From Caldifarciminota bacterium (GTDB taxonomy: Bacteria > Hydrothermota > Hydrothermia > B15-G9), in assembly GCA_027064565.1 (NCBI GenBank), contig JAMOPK010000404.1, positions 1-5,217 on the forward strand: a stretch of DNA of 5,217 nucleotides, written 5' to 3'. The position numbers were made by a program, and so were the translations under genes. Shown here one piece after another: positions 1 to 5,217 of the stretch. How positions within the stretch are numbered: the stretch's first letter is position 1; each line of letters starts with the position of its first letter. The notes under the pieces were generated by a model that made no database searches, was not told the DNA's origin, and saw only the letters and a program-made list of their open reading frames with translations.

Positions 1-881
1 GGCAGGTGTTTTACGTCTTCAACCGCATCGAAGGCATCCACAAGGTCGCGGATCGGCTGAGGCGGTTCTTCCCGGAGCTCAGAATAGTCGTCGCTCACGG
101 CAGGATGAAAAAATCAGAGCTTGAAGACATCTTCATCGATTTTTACGAAGGCAAGATTGATGTGCTGGTCTCGACGTCTATCATCGAGGCGGGCGTGGAC
201 TTCCCCAACGCCAACACCTTGATCGTGGAGAATGCCGACAGGTTCGGACTCGCTGAGCTACACCAGCTGAGGGGTAGGGTGGGGCGCTCGATCGTCAGAG
301 CTTACGCCTATTTCCTCGTTCCGGGCACCATCACGGAGAAGGCAAAGAAACGGCTGCGCGCTCTGGCCACCTATCACGAATTGGGATCTGGAATCAAGAT
401 AGCGCTGGCCGATATGGAGATTCGGGGCGCCGGCAATCTGCTCGGCAGGGAACAGCACGGTCACATAAACGCAGTTGGCGTTGAGATGTTTTTCTCGCTG
501 CTTGAGGAGGCCGTGCGCCGCCTCTCGGGCGAGGAACCGAAAAAGGAGCCGAAGGTCACGGTGAGCGGGATAACCGCTCTGATCCCGGAAGACTACATCC
601 CTGAACCCGACGTCAGGGTCTCTTTCTATCGAAGGATAAGCTCGGTCAGGAGCTATTCCGAGCTTGAGGACCTGCGAAGTGAACTCGAAGACAGATTCGG
701 CAAGCTCCCGAAAGAAGTTGAGAGCCTGATAGCCATATCCAGATTCAAGCTTATGGCGGCAGAGTCAGGTTACGATGAAGTCAGAGTCACGGACAAAGGC
801 GTTGAATTCATCCGTGACGGCAAAACCAGGATTGTCAACCCCAACCTGCCGGTCGAGACCATTAGAAAGATTCTGAGTTAG
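1..881 (+). CDS. mfd: Transcription-repair coupling factor Mfd, C-terminal part (5' end outside window)
   Basis: This is the C-terminal part of Mfd, the ATP-dependent DNA translocase that removes RNA polymerase stalled at DNA lesions and recruits the UvrABC excision machinery. The reading frame is already open at the left edge. The GTG at 6 is an internal valine in QVFYVFNRIEGI, not a start. Counting from that codon as residue 1, helicase motif V is STSIIEAGVDFPN (56-68) and motif VI with its arginine fingers is QLRGRVGRS (87-95). The translocation (TRG) segment spans about 127-153 and includes EIRGAGNLLGREQHGH. The C-terminal D7 regulatory domain spans about 186-288, including ALIPEDYIP and the helix-rich FYRRIS region. 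About 292 residues are visible of a usual ~1100-1200, so the UvrB-like, RNA-polymerase-interaction and first helicase domains lie upstream. RecG shares motifs V/VI but lacks this D7 tail. The frame ends with TAG and looks intact. Confidence 0.97.
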   Translation, partial: QVFYVFNRIEGIHKVADRLRRFFPELRIVVAHGRMKKSELEDIFIDFYEGKIDVLVSTSIIEAGVDFPNANTLIVENADRFGLAELHQLRGRVGRSIVRAYAYFLVPGTITEKAKKRLRALATYHELGSGIKIALADMEIRGAGNLLGREQHGHINAVGVEMFFSLLEEAVRRLSGEEPKKEPKVTVSGITALIPEDYIPEPDVRVSFYRRISSVRSYSELEDLRSELEDRFGKLPKEVESLIAISRFKLMAAESGYDEVRVTDKGVEFIRDGKTRIVNPNLPVETIRKILS

Positions 882-1669
882 CCCTGCCTCACTGAGTAGT
901 AGCGCATCTCCTGATCAGCGGGATAGTCCGGCACAATGGCGCTGCCGTTGTAAAGCACCTTAAGATGACCGATTATCTTGCCCCGATAAGATAGCGGAAC
1001 CGCCCATGCTGCCTCAGGTTCCCGATATTCAGCGCCTCTAAGCACCTCCACTTCACGCAGGACCTGCTGAGCCTTTGCTAAAACGCTATCTGTGCTGACT
1101 GAGATGGTATATCGGCGTGGATTGTAGCCAGCCGGGAGAACCTCGCCCGTCATCGGATCGAATCTTATAACTGCCACGGCCACCGATTGATAGGTGATAG
1201 CCGCTTTAAGTTCGACCTCTCCTGCCGGCGCTCTTGTCGCCCACACGCCTCCAATCTGGAGATGTGGCCTTACCGCCTCTGCTGTCCTGATGATGGTTGA
1301 GACATCCTGCAGAAGCTCAGATGGTGGCGCAAATGCAGCTGGCGTTCCGGGAGGGCCGGGCGGCACAGGTGGGCCGGGCGGCGGTGCAGGACTTCCCGGT
1401 GGTGGAGGCGGTGCTGCAGGTCCGGGCGGTGGCGCCATTCCCGGTCCGGGCGGCGGTGGAGGTGCTGTCGGCCCCGGTGCAGGTGGATTCCCGGCAGGAT
1501 TTACCACAGGCGGAAGACCTGCTTCCTGATTCGGCTGAGCTGGCTGTGAGGGCTGGAGGATGGGAGGTTTATCCGGGGGATTATCCTCTCCGGCTCCCCC
1601 GATCAGGGCGATGATACCCGGCAACAGCAGCGTCGCTGCCACCATGAGCATAAATGTGTTGTTGTGCAT
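878..1669 (-). CDS. Membrane-anchored or exported proline-rich protein with duplicated PepSY-like C-terminal domain, function unknown
   Basis: This is a 263-residue protein that I do not recognise as a named family. The ATG at 1669 is chosen because AGGAGGTGAT lies just upstream of it; a TTG at 1717 would extend the frame but overlaps the candidate promoter. Residues 5-26 are a hydrophobic stretch (FMLMVAATLLLPGII), read as an uncleaved signal anchor or a signal peptide, so the rest is probably outside the cytoplasm. Residues 31-117 are a Pro/Gly/Ala linker with two PPPPP runs and a 17-residue repeat (GPTAPPPPPG at 66-75, GPAAPPPPPG at 83-92). Residues 118-263 form a globular domain of two similar helix-plus-hairpin units: about 123-181 (ITYQSVAVAVIRFDPMTGEV) and about 194-250 (LSYRGKIIGHLKVLYNGSAI). 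The pattern resembles PepSY-type folds, but this is inference by eye. The antisense frames through the linker are Gly-rich shadows. The gene converges on mfd and diverges from the C25 protease gene. Confidence 0.85.
   Translation of the reverse strand: MHNNTFMLMVAATLLLPGIIALIGGAGEDNPPDKPPILQPSQPAQPNQEAGLPPVVNPAGNPPAPGPTAPPPPPGPGMAPPPGPAAPPPPPGSPAPPPGPPVPPGPPGTPAAFAPPSELLQDVSTIIRTAEAVRPHLQIGGVWATRAPAGEVELKAAITYQSVAVAVIRFDPMTGEVLPAGYNPRRYTISVSTDSVLAKAQQVLREVEVLRGAEYREPEAAWAVPLSYRGKIIGHLKVLYNGSAIVPDYPADQEMRYYSVRQG
1394..1474 (-). repeat. Tandem coding repeat in the proline-rich linker (51-bp period)
   Basis: Two copies of a GP(T/A)APPPPPG-encoding segment lie at 1445-1474 and 1394-1423, 51 bp (17 residues) apart in the minus-strand gene. 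The DNA copies are similar but not identical, so this is an old or drifting duplication within the linker. The flanking Pro/Gly codons are of the same kind, so length change by slippage or recombination is plausible. Confidence 0.6.
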
Positions 1670-1672
1670 TTT

Positions 1673-1682
1673 ATCACCTCCT
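1673..1682 (-). promoter_or_regulatory. Ribosome binding site deciding the start of the proline-rich protein
   Basis: On the minus strand AGGAGGTGAT lies here, a near-perfect match to the anti-Shine-Dalgarno sequence. The GGAGG core sits 7 nt before the ATG at 1669. It supports the 263-residue form over a longer TTG-initiated one. Confidence 0.85.
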
Positions 1683-1688
1683 GCGGGA

Positions 1689-1717
1689 ATCCTAATGCCG
1701 TCGTGTTCAAAAGTCAA
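1689..1717 (-). promoter_or_regulatory. Candidate sigma70-type promoter for the proline-rich protein gene
   Basis: Read on the minus strand, TTGACT (1717-1712, 5 of 6 to TTGACA) is followed after exactly 17 nt by TAGGAT (1694-1689, 4 of 6 to TATAAT). Transcription would begin near 1682, giving a leader of only about 13 nt that starts almost at the Shine-Dalgarno sequence. This fits the gene position and argues against the upstream TTG start, which is the first codon of the -35 box itself. It is a pattern match only. Confidence 0.45.
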
Positions 1718-1769
1718 ACTTCACAATCCGTTGATGTGCAAGTGATTCCAATTGATAATGCGACCGATT

Positions 1770-1791
1770 CTTGACAATTTTCGTTGTCAGG
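1770..1791. repeat. Short inverted repeat, possible operator or hairpin
   Basis: TGACAA (1772-1777) and TTGTCA (1784-1789) are exact inverted copies around a 6-nt spacer. The stem extends outward by a T.G pair and a C-G pair to 1770/1791. There is no following T-run, so it is not a typical intrinsic terminator. It lies about 55-80 bp upstream of the candidate -35 box of the minus-strand gene, so a protein-binding site is possible but unproven. Confidence 0.3.
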
Positions 1792-2099
1792 CGTCCTGTC
1801 CGACTTGCTGGTCTTCGATTTGCCCCGATGGCACGGACGGGGAAAACACGGAAGATGGAGAACTTAAGACCGTGAGACGGCTGTCTATGGCTGTCAATCG
1901 ACACACTCCCACCCAATGGCTATTGGTCGTTTGCTTTGTGGTGGCAAACATAACTGGCGGATTATCAGCAAGATAGAATCTATAAATCTGCCTCAATTTC
2001 TTCGCATAACTTATCATTTTTACCGTCATCCCACCCGCAGCCATCGCTTCATCAATCCTCGCTATCTCACACGAGGTATCCTTTACTCCATGTCCCATC

Positions 2100-2178
2100 T
2101 CTCTGTGTTCACCGTGTCCCTGTGTGATTTTTATTTCGTTTTCACACGGAGACACAGAGGGCACAGAGAAATAAAAAT
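2100..2178. repeat. Imperfect inverted repeat of the 'CACGGAGACACAGAG' type, MITE- or REP-like
   Basis: Arms at 2100-2127 and 2142-2169 are inverted copies over 28 positions with 22 matches, around a 14-nt AT-rich loop. In addition, ATTTTTATTTC (2127-2137), at the end of the left arm and loop, is exactly complementary to GAAATAAAAAT (2168-2178). The element can therefore fold in two partly exclusive ways. Purine-rich 'acacggagacacagag' repeats of this style are, from memory, common between genes in environmental genomes and usually occur in many copies. Copy number cannot be judged from this window. It carries no transposase and no clear target-site duplication was seen. Confidence 0.6.
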
Positions 2179-2216
2179 TTCTATCACAAACAAAACGGCA
2201 AATAGCCCACCCTGTA

Positions 2217-2245
2217 TTGAATCTGTGGAATCGGGGAAATATAAT
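2217..2245 (+). promoter_or_regulatory. Candidate sigma70-type promoter for the C25 protease gene
   Basis: TTGAAT (2217-2222, 4 of 6 to the -35 consensus) is followed after exactly 17 nt by a perfect TATAAT (2240-2245). Transcription would start near 2252, leaving a leader of about 129 nt before the ATG at 2381. Nothing else on this strand upstream of the protease gene fits as well. If the organism belongs to a group with a divergent promoter code, such as Bacteroidetes, this match would lose weight. Confidence 0.5.
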
Positions 2246-2307
2246 TTTGCGGTTTGATTAAGCTACTTCGCTCTCAATCAGGATGTAAATATGCCTTTCC
2301 GCATGTC

Positions 2308-2339
2308 TCCACCTTTATGTCCCGGAGCACAAAGATGGA
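2308..2339 (+). promoter_or_regulatory. Hairpin in the predicted 5' leader of the protease gene
   Basis: TCCACCTTTATG (2308-2319) can pair with CACAAAGATGGA (2328-2339), giving 10 of 12 pairs with two A/C mismatches and an 8-nt loop. It ends 27 nt before the Shine-Dalgarno sequence and has no U-run, so it is not a terminator. It could affect leader stability or be a decayed copy of a repeat. No riboswitch class was recognised. Confidence 0.3.
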
Positions 2340-2366
2340 TAATTGTCGAAAATTCAGCGCAATAAC

Positions 2367-2374
2367 AAGGAGGT
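2367..2374 (+). promoter_or_regulatory. Ribosome binding site of the C25 protease
   Basis: AAGGAGGT lies 6 nt upstream of the ATG at 2381, a strong Shine-Dalgarno sequence at ideal spacing. It fixes the start of the protease so that the protein begins with a signal peptide. Confidence 0.88.
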
Positions 2375-2380
2375 ATCTTT

Positions 2381-5217
2381 ATGTTGAGATACATCAAATG
2401 GTTGCTTGTGATGGCAACCGCGGTGTCAGCTGAATGGCTGTCCTTCGGAGGGTCAGAGTCAGCACCCACCATAAACGTCAACTCCAAAACGCAGAGTGGT
2501 GTCTACTTGAGCGTGGATGTCCCCGGCGTCTATTACAACATGGTATCCACCGAAATGGGCAAGTTCATGGACATCAACCTGCCGGGCTATGGGTTCACAA
2601 CGGAAATCGGGCGTCCAAAGATCCCCGTAATCCGCAGATTCATCGAGGTACCCTATGGCGCACGCGTCGAAGCGACACTGGAAAACGTTGTTGAAGGCCA
2701 CATCTACGTTACAGAGCGGATTATGCCAGTTCAACCGTCCCGTCCTAAGACCGGTGAAAAGGTCCCGTTCCGCCTGGATGCCAAGTTCTATGCTCAAAAC
2801 ACATTCTACCCCGAGATCGGCGTCAAGGTTAAAGAGGCCGGAATTGCCCGCGGACACAGGCTTTTCGTCGTTGAGATATTCCCCATTTCCTACAACCCCG
2901 CTACCGGCGAGATGAAATACCTTGTAAGCGCCAATGTAAACATCCGGTTCATTGGCGGGAACCTATCTGAAACCGAATACAGGATCCAGCACCACACCGC
3001 CCTCCCGTTCGACCTGAAACTTAAGAAAGACGTGCTCAACTACGGCTCCATCCTCACGTCCAAACCGGCTCTCGAAACTCCGATGGACTATGTTTTTATC
3101 GTTCCGGACGACTGGGTGAGCACGCTTCAGCCCCTCGTTGATCTGAAAAGGTCACAGGGCTACCGCGTCATAGTGGCGACGCTCTCCCAGACCGGCAACT
3201 CAACGGATCAGATAAAAGCCTATCTTCAAAACATTTACGATGATCCCAACAGGAATCTGACTTTTGTCACCCTCGTCGGTGATGTGGAGCAGATTCCCAA
3301 TTGGGTCGGCGTTGGAGAGGACAACCCGGCAACCGACCTCTATTACACCACCCTTGAAGGCGACGATTACTTCCCGGATGCCTATATCGGGAGGTTGAGT
3401 GTTCAGAATACAGACCAGCTCCAGACCGTGGTGACCAAGATAACGAGATATGAATCAGTCGATAACTGGGCAAACGGAACGGATTGGGCCAGATATGCTT
3501 ACTTCATGGCTTCCGACGATGGTGGTCATCATCAGGTCGCTGAGAGCACACACGTCTATTGCATGAGGATAGTCCGCCGTTACGGCATGGAAACCGACTC
3601 CATGTGGGAGTATTACCACTCCGGAACTCCACCTGTTCAGGCCATCAATGCTGGTAAATCCATGTCGATCTACTCCGGTCACGGCGGTCAGAGCGGCTGG
3701 GCAGGCCCGGACATGAACATTTCAGATGTGTATAACCTCAACAATGTTGACATGCTCACCCACGTCGAAAGTTACGCATGTCTCACCGGCCAATACACTC
3801 AAAGCGAATGTTTCATAGAGGCATGGCTCAGGGCGCCCAACGGCGCTATCACATCGATGGGTTCATCGGTGACATCCTACTGGGATGAGGACGATATACT
3901 CCAGCGAAGGATATTCGACGAGTGGTTCGATTCGACCTACTACTGGGTGGCCGGTAACATCGTGGAAGGCAAATACGAGCTTTACCTGCACTACAACGGC
4001 GGCGGAAGGACACAGCGCTATTACGAGATGTATAACCTGTTCGGCGATCCCTCCACCGACATCTTCACCCTGCCCCCGGTCGATGCGACTGTCAGCATGC
4101 CCGGCGCCATCCCGGTAGGCCCGTCTCAGGTTCAGGTCCATGTTGAGCGTGAAGGTCAGCCGCTTGCTTATGCGCTCGTGACCTTCATGCAGAGCGACTC
4201 CATCATAGGACAGGGCTATACGGACGAAAACGGCGATGCCCTCATAAACGTCCATCCAATAATGGGTGGAAATGTGGACGTGTCCGTCATCGGCCACAAC
4301 ATCGTTCCTTATCATTCCACCATCGTTGCGGTCTCGGAAGGCGCTTATGTCGGATTCATCAGGTATCAGCTTGACGATTCCGCAGGTAACGGCAACGGCC
4401 GCCTCGATGCCGGCGAAACCGTCAACCTCATGATCTACGCCGCCAACTACGGCAATCAGGATGCGAACAATGTGGTCGGAACCCTCACGACCTCTGATCC
4501 TTACGTGACGGTGACAGTGGGGTCTGCCAGCTTCGGCACTATCCCTGCCCACGATTCTGCATGGTCCGCAACCCCTTACACCATTCAGGTCGATGCCACC
4601 GTGCCCGACGAGCACCAGATCGCCTTTGACTTAACCTTCACCGACGCAAATGACTCCAGCTGGACATCCCACTTCAGGATCACAGCCTATGCCCCGAATG
4701 CCGTCTTCCTGTCTTACAACGTCGTTGATACGTTGAACGGAAACGGCAACGGCGTGGCAGAGCCGGGCGAGGAGATCGAGGTGTGGGTGACCCTTGCAAA
4801 CACCGGTCACATGGATCTCCAGAACGTCACAGCGAGTATAACATCCTCAGCGGATTACATCACAATCGTCAGGGACACCGCCTCATACGGCGACATCCCG
4901 ATGTTAGGTTATGCATCATCCGCGACACCTTACGTGATCCAGATTTCTCAGGATGCGCCGGCACCGGTGTTCCCGAGAATCCACCTCAACATTCAGGCCA
5001 CAGGCGGATTCGCTTACAGCGATTCCTTCGCACTCACGGTCGGAAGAACGGGTCTCTTCTGCTCGGTTGAAGGCGATACCATCGGGTGGGCACACGGCGG
5101 AAGCAACGACCTCTGGCATGTATCAAGCAGGGATTACGTCTCGGCATCCCATTCCTTCTATTCAGGTGACGAAGCCAGTGGCCAATATACCAATAACATG
5201 GATGCATGGCTTATGAC
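2381..5217 (+). CDS. Secreted gingipain-like cysteine protease (peptidase family C25), 3' end outside window
   Basis: An exported cysteine endopeptidase made as a proenzyme; 945 codons are visible with no stop. Residues 1-17 are a short signal peptide (R3, K6, hydrophobic core, AVSA before E18). Residues about 30-215 match the C25 propeptide: GRPKIPVI (77-84), VPYGARV, then FPISYNPATG (167-176). The catalytic domain runs about 236-566. It holds FVTLVGD (D301), an acidic SDDGGHH segment (378-384), the catalytic histidine in YSGHGG (H434), the catalytic cysteine in SYACLTG (C467) and the terminal LFGDPS (553-558). An Ig-like domain follows (567-654), then two ~118-residue modules with GNGNGRLDAGE and GNGNGVAEPGE. 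From about 891 a new domain begins (WAHGGSNDLWHVSSRDY) that resembles jelly-roll tails of secreted peptidases. In the family, substrates are extracellular proteins cut after Arg or Lys; specificity here is unknown. A C-terminal sorting signal may lie beyond the edge. The long antisense frame at 3863-4615 is a shadow. Confidence 0.93.
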   Translation, partial: MLRYIKWLLVMATAVSAEWLSFGGSESAPTINVNSKTQSGVYLSVDVPGVYYNMVSTEMGKFMDINLPGYGFTTEIGRPKIPVIRRFIEVPYGARVEATLENVVEGHIYVTERIMPVQPSRPKTGEKVPFRLDAKFYAQNTFYPEIGVKVKEAGIARGHRLFVVEIFPISYNPATGEMKYLVSANVNIRFIGGNLSETEYRIQHHTALPFDLKLKKDVLNYGSILTSKPALETPMDYVFIVPDDWVSTLQPLVDLKRSQGYRVIVATLSQTGNSTDQIKAYLQNIYDDPNRNLTFVTLVGDVEQIPNWVGVGEDNPATDLYYTTLEGDDYFPDAYIGRLSVQNTDQLQTVVTKITRYESVDNWANGTDWARYAYFMASDDGGHHQVAESTHVYCMRIVRRYGMETDSMWEYYHSGTPPVQAINAGKSMSIYSGHGGQSGWAGPDMNISDVYNLNNVDMLTHVESYACLTGQYTQSECFIEAWLRAPNGAITSMGSSVTSYWDEDDILQRRIFDEWFDSTYYWVAGNIVEGKYELYLHYNGGGRTQRYYEMYNLFGDPSTDIFTLPPVDATVSMPGAIPVGPSQVQVHVEREGQPLAYALVTFMQSDSIIGQGYTDENGDALINVHPIMGGNVDVSVIGHNIVPYHSTIVAVSEGAYVGFIRYQLDDSAGNGNGRLDAGETVNLMIYAANYGNQDANNVVGTLTTSDPYVTVTVGSASFGTIPAHDSAWSATPYTIQVDATVPDEHQIAFDLTFTDANDSSWTSHFRITAYAPNAVFLSYNVVDTLNGNGNGVAEPGEEIEVWVTLANTGHMDLQNVTASITSSADYITIVRDTASYGDIPMLGYASSATPYVIQISQDAPAPVFPRIHLNIQATGGFAYSDSFALTVGRTGLFCSVEGDTIGWAHGGSNDLWHVSSRDYVSASHSFYSGDEASGQYTNNMDAWLM
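4343..5050 (+). repeat. Two tandem ~118-residue modules in the protease C-terminal region
   Basis: Residues 655-772 and 773-890 of the protease align as a diverged repeat. Each opens with a hydrophobic strand and an Asp followed by GNGNG and, five residues on, GE (N670-E679 and N788-E797). Each then has a strand rich in N-x-G, a T(S)SDPYV or SSADYI segment, a (F/Y)G(T/D)IP turn, and ATPYxIQ (SATPYTIQ, SATPYVIQ). The Asp/Asn/Gly-rich opening looks like a calcium-binding loop on a beta-sandwich. Metal binding is inferred from the motif, not shown. Confidence 0.75.

Larger units (their letters stand above)
1670..2380. other. 711-bp intergenic region between divergent genes
   Basis: No confident gene lies here. 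The left edge carries the signals of the minus-strand gene (1673-1717). At 1770-1791 there is a short inverted repeat. Between about 1930 and 2098 the minus strand reads as a plausible coding stretch (from ATG at 2098, GVKDTSCEIARIDEAMAAGG and onward) that I do not recognise; it may be a small gene or a remnant. At 2100-2178 lies a dispersed-repeat-like inverted repeat. A promoter-like pair at 2217-2245 and a leader hairpin at 2308-2339 precede the protease gene. The stretch from about 1800 to 1930 shows nothing I can assign beyond a weak CCCCG/CGGGG hairpin at 1823-1842 and loose 'cacgga' echoes of the later repeat. Confidence 0.6.

Noticed and set aside
1194..1614. Two plus-strand open frames of 105-111 codons, one Gly-rich
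   Set aside because: They are antisense to the proline-rich gene. The poly-Gly pattern is the complement of its proline codons, and no ribosome binding site precedes them.
1670..1717. TTG start at 1717 extending the proline-rich protein by 16 residues
   Set aside because: The extension would put charged residues before the hydrophobic segment and starts inside the candidate -35 box, while the ATG at 1669 has an excellent ribosome binding site.
1771..1799. Perfect TTGACA at 1771-1776 as a plus-strand -35 box
   Set aside because: The hexamer 17 nt downstream (TCCTGT) does not resemble a -10 box, and no gene start follows on this strand until 2381.
2100..2178. Inverted repeat as an intrinsic terminator
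   Set aside because: It lies between two divergent genes with no transcript known to end there, the stem is AT/purine-biased with mismatches, and it resembles dispersed repeats more than a terminator.
1916..2257. 113-codon plus-strand frame in the intergenic region
   Set aside because: It runs straight through the inverted repeat, has an unlikely composition and no ribosome binding site; if anything is coded here, the opposite strand looks better.
2459..2857. 132-codon minus-strand frame
   Set aside because: It is antisense to the propeptide of the C25 protease, which is supported by start signals, signal peptide and family motifs.
3863..4615. 250-codon open frame on the minus strand
   Set aside because: It lies wholly antisense to the conserved catalytic-to-Ig region of the C25 protease, has a His/Gly/Val-rich composition typical of a reverse shadow, and has no family resemblance.

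Overview
The window has a bacterial layout. It is moderately GC-rich in the coding parts, has good Shine-Dalgarno sequences, and shows sigma70-like promoter hexamers in front of two genes. It contains three protein-coding genes: two run off the edges and one is complete. No tRNA, rRNA, CRISPR array or transposase gene was seen. The mfd fragment is universal bacterial housekeeping and does not place the organism. The gingipain-type (C25) secreted protease, with Ig-like and Asn/Gly-rich 'GNGNG...GE' modules and a jelly-roll-like end, is a style I associate with Bacteroidetes/FCB-group and related uncultured candidate phyla. That placement is an inference, since the expected C-terminal sorting signal lies beyond the window.

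Layout: (1) Positions 1-881, plus strand: the C-terminal quarter of the transcription-repair coupling factor Mfd. (2) Positions 878-1669, minus strand: an N-terminally membrane-anchored or exported protein with a long proline-rich linker and a small C-terminal alpha/beta domain that looks internally duplicated. Its stop codon interlocks with that of mfd (4-nt overlap). (3) Positions 1670-2380: a 711-bp intergenic stretch between divergent genes. It holds candidate promoters for both flanking genes, a small perfect inverted repeat, a 28-bp-arm imperfect inverted repeat of the '(C)ACAGAG' type with an alternative 11-bp pairing, and a short minus-strand reading frame that looks partly coding and may be a remnant. 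(4) Positions 2381-5217, plus strand, open at the right edge: a large secreted cysteine protease of family C25. It has a signal peptide, propeptide, catalytic domain with His434/Cys467, an Ig-like domain, two tandem ~118-residue modules and the start of a further domain.

Working together: mfd is probably unrelated to the rest. The proline-rich protein and the protease are divergently transcribed and both appear to act outside the cytoplasm. A functional link, for example a PepSY-like domain acting on a protease, is only a hypothesis. I did not find a clearly new multi-gene system. The most useful items for a second look are the protease's modular C-terminus, the uncharacterised proline-rich protein, and the repeat and possible small coding remnant between them.
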